IMG/VR virus record: IMGVR_UViG_3300014838_000366
Coordinates: 1-20,909 of that record
Length of the DNA stretch: 20,909 nt
Strand: one strand, 5' to 3'
DNA from: a virus
A program made the translations under genes and the position numbers. Of the stretch, positions 1 through 6,899 are shown piece by piece. Under the pieces are notes generated by a model, which ran no database searches, was not told where the DNA came from, and saw only the letters and a program-made list of their open reading frames with translations. Position 1 is the stretch's first letter. Each line of letters begins with the position of its first letter.

Positions 1-620
1 AGATTTTATTCACTACCGGAGCAACTTCAGGCAACGCTTCGTCTATTGAACTGAACAAGGCCACCTTTATCTTGCCGCCGGCCTCGTCAACTGGTTTAGC
101 GTTTCAGTGCAAGAAGTGTTTCTTTGCTACTCGACTGTGGCTCACTACCCCAGCAACCACAACCTTCGTTGCAGGCTTGGTAAACGCTTCAGCAACTCCT
201 TCAGCCACTATCACCGACGGCATCTATATCTCGGCCACTTCGTTGACCTCGATGAATATGTATGCTTATAGTGGTTCAACTCTCCAGTGGACTGTAGCAA
301 TCCCAGCCGCTGTACTAACGGCTTACTACGCTGCTGCCAAGTGGATCGACATTGGCTTCTACATGACCAAAGAACAGAACGTCTATGCCCAGGTTGGCTT
401 CCCACTCTTTGGATATAACCCGCAGCAGAACTGGTCTGGCACCAATAACGTGAATGCCACACCAGTGCCTAAGGCCAATGTGGCGGCTTATCAGGTTGGT
501 GTCAGCGGTACGTGGACTCCGAGTACAGCGTTACTAACACCCGCAGTCATCATCCAGACTTCGTCGGCGGCTGCCAAGACTGCCTATGCGGACTTTATCT
601 TCGCGGCTAAGGAGCGTTAA
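1..620 (+). CDS. Putative phage virion protein, 5' end cut by window edge
   Basis: The reading frame (codons from base 3) is open from the left edge to the TAA at 618-620, so the real start lies outside the window. The in-frame TTG at 72 is unlikely to be the start, because the upstream codons read naturally as protein. The visible part is about 205 residues, rich in Thr, Ala and Ser, with alternating short hydrophobic stretches and no signal peptide or membrane helix. The pattern of a CFFATRLWL-like strand, a FVAGL turn, a DGIYI strand and a later WIDIGFYM strand resembles beta-sandwich (jelly-roll) virion proteins common in environmental podovirus contigs. It sits just upstream of the head-tail adaptor, where capsid or head-decoration genes are expected. 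The structural role is inferred from position and fold-like pattern; the exact function is not recognised. Confidence 0.55.
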   Translation, partial: ILFTTGATSGNASSIELNKATFILPPASSTGLAFQCKKCFFATRLWLTTPATTTFVAGLVNASATPSATITDGIYISATSLTSMNMYAYSGSTLQWTVAIPAAVLTAYYAAAKWIDIGFYMTKEQNVYAQVGFPLFGYNPQQNWSGTNNVNATPVPKANVAAYQVGVSGTWTPSTALLTPAVIIQTSSAAAKTAYADFIFAAKER

Positions 621-623
621 ACG

Positions 624-1013
624 ATGGACATTAAGATGGGTGCGGACAGTGATAACAGTTGTCGAGTTACCATTTCAGGTGATCTTGACAAAGCGTTAGA
701 GTTGCCCGCGCCTATCTTTCTTTTCAAGGACTTGAAACAAAGTCTTCGGCCTATTAAAGGATTACGGCTTGACTGCATTCAATGGGCGATTCAAGAGAAA
801 ATGGGGTTTAACCTTTGGTGGTTGATTGAGCCGGCGGCCAAGCCACCAAAGGTTAAACTCATCCTTCCTATCGAGTCTCGAGGATTCTTTGATTTCGAGA
901 AAATCACAGCAATCCAGTCTCCTCCTGAGGCTGTTGGTGTTGGAGTTACTGCGTTCAAAGTCACTGAGAAAGCTATGACCTATCTGATTATGATGGACTT
1001 TACCAGGCTTTAG
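624..1013 (+). CDS. Small conserved-type phage protein of unknown function
   Basis: A 129-residue protein starting at ATG 624, with a good AAGGAG ribosome site at 609-614. It begins 3 bases after the upstream stop and ends 2 bases before the adaptor gene. It has no membrane helix or signal peptide. Visible features are a Trp-rich stretch (FNLWWLIEP, residues about 82-90), a Pro/Lys segment and a C-terminal half with predicted beta strands. I do not recognise the family. Its place between a virion protein and the adaptor suggests a minor structural or assembly role, but that is inference only. Start, ribosome site and tight packing make it a convincing gene. Confidence 0.7.
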   Translation: MDIKMGADSDNSCRVTISGDLDKALELPAPIFLFKDLKQSLRPIKGLRLDCIQWAIQEKMGFNLWWLIEPAAKPPKVKLILPIESRGFFDFEKITAIQSPPEAVGVGVTAFKVTEKAMTYLIMMDFTRL

Positions 1014-1015
1014 TC

Positions 1016-1780
1016 ATGTCAACTCCAGTTGTTCCGCCTTCTATGACTAACTCCTATGGCATCATCTGTGATGCTATGAAGGACGTCGGCAAGCTCCGTG
1101 CGGGGCAGGTTCCCGACGGTGAAATCTTAATGGAGAACCAACGCCGGCTAAACAAGCTCATCAACTACTACATGACCCAAGGGTTGAAGCTTTGGTTACT
1201 TCAAGACACCAATGTCCCTCTCGTGCCGCCGCTCTCTGCAGCCCAAGGTGTAGCTCTTTACACCTTCGGCCCCTCAGGCACAAATCCAATGCCCAAACCT
1301 TTGAGGGTCAAATTCGGCTATTTCCTTTACAACGCTTCCAGTGCTCAAGCTGGTACCCAGTATCCCCTGATCCCTATGTCTTATCCGGACGAATATCAGA
1401 CACTATCCCAAACCTTGCAGCCTGGAAGCGTTACCAGCTATGCAGTCAACAAGCAGCAATCAACCCTCAATGTTTACCTGTGGAATCCTGCTGACGCCTT
1501 TACTGCCTCCAACGGTTCAGTTCACTTTGTCTTCGAAATGCCTGTGACTAACTTCACTGGCCTTACCGACCAAATGAACTTCCCAATCGAATGGGCTTTA
1601 CTGCTCGAGTGGGGTCTTGCGGATCAGATCAAAACTGGCCAGCCGCTTGCTGTCCAAGCCAATGTTTCTCAGATGGCCGCGAAGTACCAAGCAGCTCTTG
1701 AGGACTGGGATGTCGAAGATGCTGATACTTCGATTCAACCTGATCAGCGAACGTACCAGGGTTATGGGAGATTCAAGTAA
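1016..1780 (+). CDS. Head-to-tail adaptor / tail accessory factor (P22 gp4-like)
   Basis: A 254-residue protein. The N-terminal part is helical, with a pattern of the type LMENQRRLNKLINYYMTQGL followed by LWLLQDTNVPLV. The middle has strands including an LRVKFGYFL segment and a PMSYPDEYQTLS segment, and the C-terminal part contains FPIEWALLLEWGLADQI. This order is typical of podovirus adaptor proteins of the P22 gp4 type, which bind under the portal ring and begin the tail. It is longer than P22 gp4 (166 residues), with extra beta-rich material in the middle. Its stop overlaps the start of the gene-10-like gene (TAATG), the same partner order as in P22-type tails. The ribosome site is weak, so coupling to the preceding gene is likely. 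The family call rests on motif pattern only. Confidence 0.6.
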   Translation: MSTPVVPPSMTNSYGIICDAMKDVGKLRAGQVPDGEILMENQRRLNKLINYYMTQGLKLWLLQDTNVPLVPPLSAAQGVALYTFGPSGTNPMPKPLRVKFGYFLYNASSAQAGTQYPLIPMSYPDEYQTLSQTLQPGSVTSYAVNKQQSTLNVYLWNPADAFTASNGSVHFVFEMPVTNFTGLTDQMNFPIEWALLLEWGLADQIKTGQPLAVQANVSQMAAKYQAALEDWDVEDADTSIQPDQRTYQGYGRFK

Positions 1781-2481
1781 TGGCCGGGGAACAACTCTCC
1801 CAAGCTGGTTCAATGGCTCGACCTAAGCGTTGGCCGTTGGTCAATACGCTGTCGAATCGTCAAGATAACTTTTACAAAGACGCGCGGTTGGTCAATGCGT
1901 ATGCGGAGAAGGATAAACTCACCGGCGAGTACCGTGTGGAGAAGCGGCCAGGGTTTTCGCCTTCCCCGATTTACACTCCACCCTCTGGTCCAGGGCAAGG
2001 AATTTTTGCTCAACCTGTTTTTATTCCGGCCGGCCCGGTAGAGTTCTTCGGCGTGTGTGCTCAGTTTGTCTACATTGCTAACAACCAAGCTTATTATACT
2101 CTCTTTGGCCCTGGGGCAACAAGTACACAGATTGCCTTCGCAGTGCAAATATCGAATCCACTTTATGCTAATTCAGCAACCAAGGCAAGGTTCCTGGCTG
2201 TTCCAGGATCGGCAACTACTAATCCAATAATTCTGTTCGGCGGCGGCCAGACCTCGATCCCCGGCGGCCCGAAGGCTTATTGGGTTTCTACCAGCGGCGT
2301 TTCGAGCCTGCCGCCTTATGTACCTGCGATAACCACAGGTGTTCTTACCCCAGGCATCAATGGATTCCCGACCAGTACAGTCCCTGGGTTTGTTTATCTC
2401 GACGGCTATGTCTACGTCATGGATATCTACGGAGCTATCGGGAAACCACTACTCAAAACGCGATTGTCAATTGGTCTGTGA
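1780..2481 (+). CDS. P22 gp10-like DNA stabilisation/tail protein, N-terminal part (frame broken)
   Basis: A 233-codon frame with GGGAG at 1766-1770 ahead of ATG 1780; the start overlaps the adaptor stop. Residues about 18-60 carry the family's opening pattern: PLVNTLSNRQDNFYKDARLV, then an acidic stretch ending in KRPGF. Residues up to about 221 end in FVYLDGYVYVMDIYGAIG, a typical gp10-type strand. After about base 2442 this frame gives 13 unrelated residues and a TGA, while the rest of the family reads on in the -1 frame (2445-3353). The protein belongs to the tail-plug/packaged-DNA stabilisation family, which binds below the gp4-type adaptor. The two parts together would be about 524 residues, a reasonable length (P22 gp10 is 472). 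Confidence 0.65.
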   Translation: MAGEQLSQAGSMARPKRWPLVNTLSNRQDNFYKDARLVNAYAEKDKLTGEYRVEKRPGFSPSPIYTPPSGPGQGIFAQPVFIPAGPVEFFGVCAQFVYIANNQAYYTLFGPGATSTQIAFAVQISNPLYANSATKARFLAVPGSATTNPIILFGGGQTSIPGGPKAYWVSTSGVSSLPPYVPAITTGVLTPGINGFPTSTVPGFVYLDGYVYVMDIYGAIGKPLLKTRLSIGL

Positions 2482-3353
2482 ACTATATCGCCGCGATCAA
2501 TGAGGGTGATTTAGCAGTTTTTCTTGCTAAGCAACTAAGCTACGTTATCGCCATCAAACAGTGGTCTATACAGATATTCTATGATGCTGGAAACACTACT
2601 GGGTCTTCTCTATCTCCTCTCGCAGGAGCCGTTTATAACTTCGGCTGCCTCCACGCCGATACGATTGCAGAACTCGATGGGGTCTGGTTTTTCGCTACGC
2701 AGTCAAAGCAAGGCACCTCAAAGATCGTTAGGATCGAAAATCTTCAAGTCAAATTTGTCTCTACCCCAGCTGTCGAACGAATCCTCGATCTTGACGTAGG
2801 TGACCAGTGGGCTTCAATGGCGTTTCAGCACGCAGGACATACTTGGTATATAATTACTAATATGACTGATAACGTCACTATGGTCTATGATGTAGGAGAG
2901 GATCTTTGGTACAATTGGACGGATTTTCAGGCGAATTACTTTCCTGTAATTGATCGCTGTTTGTCCTTTGCTGGAATGGAGTGGCACCAGATGCTGGCAA
3001 CAGGACAGGTTTATCAGCTCGACGGAGACTATATCTATCCTACAGATTACGGCAACGTAGTTCCAGTGGACATTTATACACCAAACTTTGACGATGGGAT
3101 TGATCGAATTAAGTTCTTGTCCCAGATGCGTTTCAATGCGGATCAGACTAATGGATCGAAACTTTACCTCCGCTCGTCAGAGGATGATTATCAAACCTGG
3201 ACCAACATGCGGATGGTGGATTTGAGTCAGAAGAGACCGATCTTGAATGACGAAGGTTCGTTCTACCGCCGTGCGTATCACTTTAGGCACTTTGCCCCTA
3301 CCCCATTTAGACTTTCTTCAGTTGATTTGCAAATGGATATAGGTGTTCTATGA
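2445..3353 (+). CDS. P22 gp10-like DNA stabilisation/tail protein, C-terminal part (-1 frame)
   Basis: This is the continuation of the preceding gene in another frame; no independent start is proposed. An upstream ATG at 2280 in this frame exists, but the residues it would add up to about 2440 are Arg/Cys-rich and not protein-like, so they are a shadow. From 2445 the sequence contains NAIVNWSVNYIAA, a QLSYVIAIKQWS strand, an IFYDAGNTTGSSLSP segment and VSTPAVERIL. These match the order seen in gp10-type proteins, where a strand ending in an aromatic-rich FYD motif precedes a GSPLSP-like loop and an ST-x-AIE motif. The C-terminal half has repeated WYxxT/DLWYNW-type strands consistent with beta-propeller-like architecture. 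The stop overlaps the next gene's ATG (ATGA at 3350). Confidence 0.65.
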   Translation, partial: TTTQNAIVNWSVNYIAAINEGDLAVFLAKQLSYVIAIKQWSIQIFYDAGNTTGSSLSPLAGAVYNFGCLHADTIAELDGVWFFATQSKQGTSKIVRIENLQVKFVSTPAVERILDLDVGDQWASMAFQHAGHTWYIITNMTDNVTMVYDVGEDLWYNWTDFQANYFPVIDRCLSFAGMEWHQMLATGQVYQLDGDYIYPTDYGNVVPVDIYTPNFDDGIDRIKFLSQMRFNADQTNGSKLYLRSSEDDYQTWTNMRMVDLSQKRPILNDEGSFYRRAYHFRHFAPTPFRLSSVDLQMDIGVL

Positions 3354-3595
3354 GCTTGTTCAACGTTCCAAACCAAGTTGCTATCACCAGCGAGTCCTAC
3401 AAAGTTTCAGTAATCTGGGGTCAGTTATTTACCAACATAACGAATCTGTTGAACCTGGGCTACCCTCAGCCGGCGGCGAATAGTTCGACTCCCCAGTCAG
3501 TAACGATACCAATTGGTAAACTCACCACAGGCGGGATGAACGGTTCACTAACCTTCACCAATGGGCTTCTCACTTCAGCAGCAATCCCGACATGA
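3350..3595 (+). CDS. Small phage protein of unknown function (81 aa)
   Basis: An 81-residue protein translationally coupled at both ends: ATGA overlaps at 3350 with the gene-10-like gene and at 3592 with the cupin gene. The N-terminal half has amphipathic helix character (SVIWGQLFTNITNLLNLG). The C-terminal half is Ser/Thr/Gly-rich with short strands. No membrane segment, cysteine or catalytic motif is seen and the family is not recognised. Its place in the tail cluster suggests a virion component such as a small tail or fibre accessory protein, but this is unsupported beyond context. Confidence 0.6.
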   Translation: MSLFNVPNQVAITSESYKVSVIWGQLFTNITNLLNLGYPQPAANSSTPQSVTIPIGKLTTGGMNGSLTFTNGLLTSAAIPT

Positions 3596-4041
3596 ACAAC
3601 CTGGTGATGAAGGACAAAATTCAAAGGCTCAAAGAGGCTTGTGTTAATTTGCCACAAACCGCCTTGCCCACTGAGCACTTCTTCCTTGATGGAATGTACC
3701 TTCGCCAATGCTTCATTCCCAAGGGCACAGTTTTTGTTGGCCGGGTTCATAAGAAAGATCACTTCTTCATGATTCTCCGTGGAGCCGCTGAAATCACTAT
3801 GGACGAAAAGGTTATTCGTGTAGTTGCGGGGATGATCTTTCTATGCCCACCTGGTACTCGCCGTGCAGGCGTCACGCTTGAAGATACTGTCTTCGCTGGG
3901 GTAATTCGCACAGATAAGACTGATATAGCAGAGATTGAAGAAGATCTCGCTGTCTACGATCCTACTGCTCGATTTGGCGTTGGCAATATAATGCTGCCGC
4001 CGTTACAGGAGAGATTAAATGAATCGTTTAAGAAAGACTGA
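3592..4041 (+). CDS. Cupin-fold domain protein
   Basis: A 149-residue protein whose residues about 35-108 follow a single-domain cupin: strand GMYLRQCFIPKGTVFVGRVH, then DHFFMILRGAAEI, a turn with EKVIRVVAG, and FLCPPGTRRAG followed by strands. Cupin motif 1 is recognisable with His53 and His57, but the usual Glu is not evident. Motif 2 has G80 and P86-P87-G88, but Arg residues where the metal-binding His normally lies. Metal binding may therefore be weak or absent, pointing to a structural or ligand-binding role rather than classic dioxygenase-type catalysis. The gene lies between tail and ejection protein genes and overlaps the next gene by 23 bases. The fold call is from pattern; the role in the virion is unknown. 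Confidence 0.6.
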   Translation: MNNLVMKDKIQRLKEACVNLPQTALPTEHFFLDGMYLRQCFIPKGTVFVGRVHKKDHFFMILRGAAEITMDEKVIRVVAGMIFLCPPGTRRAGVTLEDTVFAGVIRTDKTDIAEIEEDLAVYDPTARFGVGNIMLPPLQERLNESFKKD

Positions 4042-4621
4042 AGCGGCTCTGGTTGCAGGCGAGTGGTTCGACCACTTTAAAGGAACGAAGTACTTTGGTG
4101 ACATTGCCATAGGCATCGGGTTGGCGGTAACTGCTGGTGCTTCAATCTATTCTACAACCACTCAGGCCGGGATTGCGAATCAACAATTGGCATTGGAGCA
4201 GACACAGAACCAAAGGCAGAACACAGCGTTCACCCAATTACAGCAATTGATTCAAAATCCTGGGAGCTTTCTCAACAGTCCAGTCTTTACTTCAGCTCTC
4301 AATGTTGGTGAAGCCGGCGCAGCCCATGCTAATGCAGCAAGCTTTGGAGGGGCTTCGACTTCAGAGAGTGAAAACCTGTTGACCTACGGCCAGGGGTTCG
4401 CGTCGCAGCAATTATTGAGCCAAGAGCAGTTGCTGGCTGGAATGTCAGGAACGGGGTTCAATCCGGCAGGAGCTGGGTCAGCGGCTTCTAGTGCAGCATC
4501 GAGCGCAGCAGGTAGTCTAGCTTCACTGGGTGGGCTGCTTGGGTTCTTTGGTTCAAGCGGGCTGGCGGCCTCCGGCGGTGGTGGTGGTGCAGCCTCGACT
4601 GGTGGTGGGGTGGGTTTCTAA
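4019..4621 (+). CDS. Putative internal virion / DNA ejection protein (small)
   Basis: A 200-residue protein with a strong AGGAGAG site at 4007-4013 upstream of ATG 4019, inside the end of the cupin gene. Residues about 27-44 are a hydrophobic segment (GDIAIGIGLAVTAGASIY) that could span or insert into a membrane. Residues 50-80 form a Gln-rich amphipathic helix. Residues 81-140 contain an NPGSFLNSPVFTSALNVGE motif and a YGQGFASQQL helix, a pattern seen in small podovirus ejection proteins (roles analogous to T7 gp14 or P22 gp7). The last 55 residues are Ala/Ser/Gly-rich and low complexity, ending in a polyglycine run. As the first of four consecutive internal-protein-type genes, it probably enters the host envelope during DNA injection. 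Confidence 0.55.
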   Translation: MNRLRKTEAALVAGEWFDHFKGTKYFGDIAIGIGLAVTAGASIYSTTTQAGIANQQLALEQTQNQRQNTAFTQLQQLIQNPGSFLNSPVFTSALNVGEAGAAHANAASFGGASTSESENLLTYGQGFASQQLLSQEQLLAGMSGTGFNPAGAGSAASSAASSAAGSLASLGGLLGFFGSSGLAASGGGGGAASTGGGVGF

Positions 4622-5727
4622 TGGCTGACGACCTTGCTTCAATCTTCACCGGCGCTGTCCAAGCGGGGCAGCAGTATCAACTGGGCAAGTTCCAGATTCA
4701 GGAAGCTCCGGTTAAGCTGGAGAGCGAAAAGCTAGCGCTGAAAATTGCTCAACAAGACTTCGATCGGCGGCAACAGATGGCGAATATGCTTGCTGGAACG
4801 AAGATTCCTCAGGGCAGTGACCCACTGGAAAACGCACAGAATACTCTGTTGACTATGGGTTCGATTGCCGCGCAGACAGGCTTTCCAGAGGAATCAGCGC
4901 AGTTCATTTCTAAGGGTTCGATAATTGCAGAGCAAAGAGAGAATGCAGAATATAAGCAATATCAAGAAGCTATGGGTAGAGCAGAGTTCTCGGAACAAAT
5001 TCTGGGTAGTGTGACTGACGAGGCGAGCTGGAAGGCGGCTCATGCTTATATTAAACTAATGACAGGAAAACCAAGTGCGTTGGAAGGACAACCGTATTCA
5101 CCGGAGTTGGTTGCGACGCTAAGGGACGCAACAACTAAACATCTCGACGCTGCAACAGCAAAATACAGGCAAGCACAGACAGAGCGGGAAAAGACTTTGA
5201 TGCAAGCTGATCTAGCATCGGTAGATCAGCGTAAGTCTGCTGCGCATTTGAACAACGTTAAAGCCGGTACAGCAACTAAGAACGGTGGTTTAGGGATCGT
5301 GGCTAAGCCACAAAACATCTCAATGGTGGCTAGGGCGATAGTCAAAGATTCTAATGACGTTATATCAATGACTGATGCTATGGTTGCCGCCGATCCTATT
5401 GCCCTCGATGTTGAACAAAAGATGCGTACCATCAGTGGTCTGACTCGCCCCCAAGCGATCAAGATGGCGATTAACGAAGCCAAACAGAGCGGAGCCTTGG
5501 CTCTCAACAAGCCTGGACGAGTGGCACCTGGTTCATTACCGACTAGGGCATTGCCGTTACCTGCAGATCCCAGCAAATACGAAGATCAAAAGTGGTACAT
5601 TGGCAAAGCTGGTGAAGTTCGTTGGTATGACAAAGAAACCAATCGTTTTTATAAAAAAGGTGAAGGTCCAGATCCTGGCGAACCTGAGCCAGAGGATAAC
5701 GCTTTAACTCAGGAGTCACCTGAATAA
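4621..5727 (+). CDS. Putative internal virion protein (helical)
   Basis: A 368-residue, mostly helical protein starting in a TAATG overlap with the previous gene. The N-terminal 60 residues are Gln/Leu/Lys-rich with coiled-coil character (GQQYQLGKFQIQEAPVKLES onward). Residues about 160-215 form a second charged helical region (EKTLMQADLASVDQRK). Residues about 315-345 contain a small aromatic motif with KWYIGKAGEVRWYD, and the C-terminus is Pro/Glu-rich and probably disordered. No catalytic motif, signal peptide or membrane helix is visible. Position and composition suit a middle-sized ejection/core protein (role analogous to T7 gp15 or P22 gp20), which is inference; the sequence family is not recognised. 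Confidence 0.5.
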   Translation: MADDLASIFTGAVQAGQQYQLGKFQIQEAPVKLESEKLALKIAQQDFDRRQQMANMLAGTKIPQGSDPLENAQNTLLTMGSIAAQTGFPEESAQFISKGSIIAEQRENAEYKQYQEAMGRAEFSEQILGSVTDEASWKAAHAYIKLMTGKPSALEGQPYSPELVATLRDATTKHLDAATAKYRQAQTEREKTLMQADLASVDQRKSAAHLNNVKAGTATKNGGLGIVAKPQNISMVARAIVKDSNDVISMTDAMVAADPIALDVEQKMRTISGLTRPQAIKMAINEAKQSGALALNKPGRVAPGSLPTRALPLPADPSKYEDQKWYIGKAGEVRWYDKETNRFYKKGEGPDPGEPEPEDNALTQESPE

Positions 5728-6899
5728 TGGATACAGGGCTATCACCTGCTGAATTTGCTGACTCCCCTGTGAAGCCGAAAACGAAAGTTTCACCAGGTCT
5801 GGCACCGAGTGACTTTGCTGGTGCCCCGGCGGCAAAGCCTCAAAACTCAGGTCCCTCAGCCTTTGGGCAATTCCTTGAGCATTCCAAATCCGCGCTTCGG
5901 GCGGCTAACCAAGCCTCAATGGAGAACCCAATCAAAGCTCGAGAGGCGCTGTTCTCTACAGGGGTTAAGGCTATCAGTAGTTTCGCCTCCTTTGCCGCCT
6001 CGGGTGTAGCCGCCTTGGCTAAGACTATGACTAACCCAGGAAAGAACGTCGATGAAGCTGTTGGGCACTTTGTCAACAACCAGGAGAAACTTGAACAGCA
6101 GCTGCAGATAATCAACTCTGCCCCCGAAAACAAGCAGGAAGAAGCCTTTACAGGATTGTTGAATATGCTGCCCGAGGGAATCAAAGCGATTGGTGATACT
6201 GTGTATGACAAGACGCGAAGCGCGTTGTTGGCTGCAGGTGCGCAGGCTTTGACCACGCTGTTAACTCTGTCGCCGGAGTCAGTGGTTAAGGTGCTCAAAG
6301 GCGGCTATGGTAAAATCACGCCGACAAAGACTTCGACTGCGATTGACGAGTTAGTTGCTACGCAGCCCGAAGCCGCTGAGACCATTGTAATGCATATTGA
6401 ACAGGTTGATCCTGAGCTGTCCAAGGAGATGAAAAAGCAAATCCGCGAAGGGCGCAAGGCTACCAAAGACGATCTTAGAAAGGTTGGCCGCCGAGCCGGC
6501 GAGGCAGATTTCCAGGAAGATCTTCATGAAGGATTAACCATCAAGGGTAGAGATGTGGGTGCACCTGGGACTGATTTAACAGTTGAAGATGCTCAACGTC
6601 ATGCAGAGATGCTTCGTCGCATGGAGGCGGAGAAGGCAAGGTCCCCAACTCCGCCGCCGGTGAATCCTGAGAGAATCTCTGCCTCAGTACGAACAGCGGT
6701 GAGGGAGGGGACAGAGGCAATAGGGAGGCCGGTGAAGGTGGAGGTTAAGCCCTTTCCAGGGATTCCAGCTGATAAGTCATTGACAGAGTGGAATAACGAT
6801 AAGAAAGATGTTCTCTACTTCGACCAGGGCAAGCCTGTCACCCGCGGCGAAGTCCACGACGCCGCCAACCCCGAGGACTTCCTGCCGCCATGTCAATAG
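5727..6899 (+). CDS. Putative internal virion protein with duplicated N-terminal motif
   Basis: A 390-residue protein with AGGAG at 5711-5715 and a TAATG overlap start. Two copies of a short motif open the protein: GLSPAEFADSPVKP (residues 4-17) and GLAPSDFAGAPAAKP (residues 24-38). An Ala-rich, moderately hydrophobic helical region follows (about 80-100), then a helical stretch of charged residues (about 205-300) and a Pro-rich linker. The C-terminal 60 residues look like a small globular segment with KDVLYFDQGKPVTRGEVHDA. No enzymatic motif is seen. It overlaps the next gene by 10 bases. It is probably part of the ejection/core complex by context. A fusion with the next reading frame by a -1 shift is possible but not demonstrated. 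Confidence 0.5.
   Translation: MDTGLSPAEFADSPVKPKTKVSPGLAPSDFAGAPAAKPQNSGPSAFGQFLEHSKSALRAANQASMENPIKAREALFSTGVKAISSFASFAASGVAALAKTMTNPGKNVDEAVGHFVNNQEKLEQQLQIINSAPENKQEEAFTGLLNMLPEGIKAIGDTVYDKTRSALLAAGAQALTTLLTLSPESVVKVLKGGYGKITPTKTSTAIDELVATQPEAAETIVMHIEQVDPELSKEMKKQIREGRKATKDDLRKVGRRAGEADFQEDLHEGLTIKGRDVGAPGTDLTVEDAQRHAEMLRRMEAEKARSPTPPPVNPERISASVRTAVREGTEAIGRPVKVEVKPFPGIPADKSLTEWNNDKKDVLYFDQGKPVTRGEVHDAANPEDFLPPCQ

Noticed and set aside
72-620. TTG at 72 as the start of the first gene
   Set aside because: The frame is open to the left edge and the upstream codons read as continuous protein, so the gene is treated as truncated.
2280-2440. ATG 2280 as the start of an independent second protein in the gene-10 region
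   Set aside because: The added residues are Cys/Arg-rich shadow translation of the other frame; family-like sequence begins only near 2445.
2440-2447. GGGAAAC as a classic -1 slippery heptamer
   Set aside because: The heptamer is not in the phase needed for tandem slippage in the upstream frame, so programmed frameshifting is not claimed.
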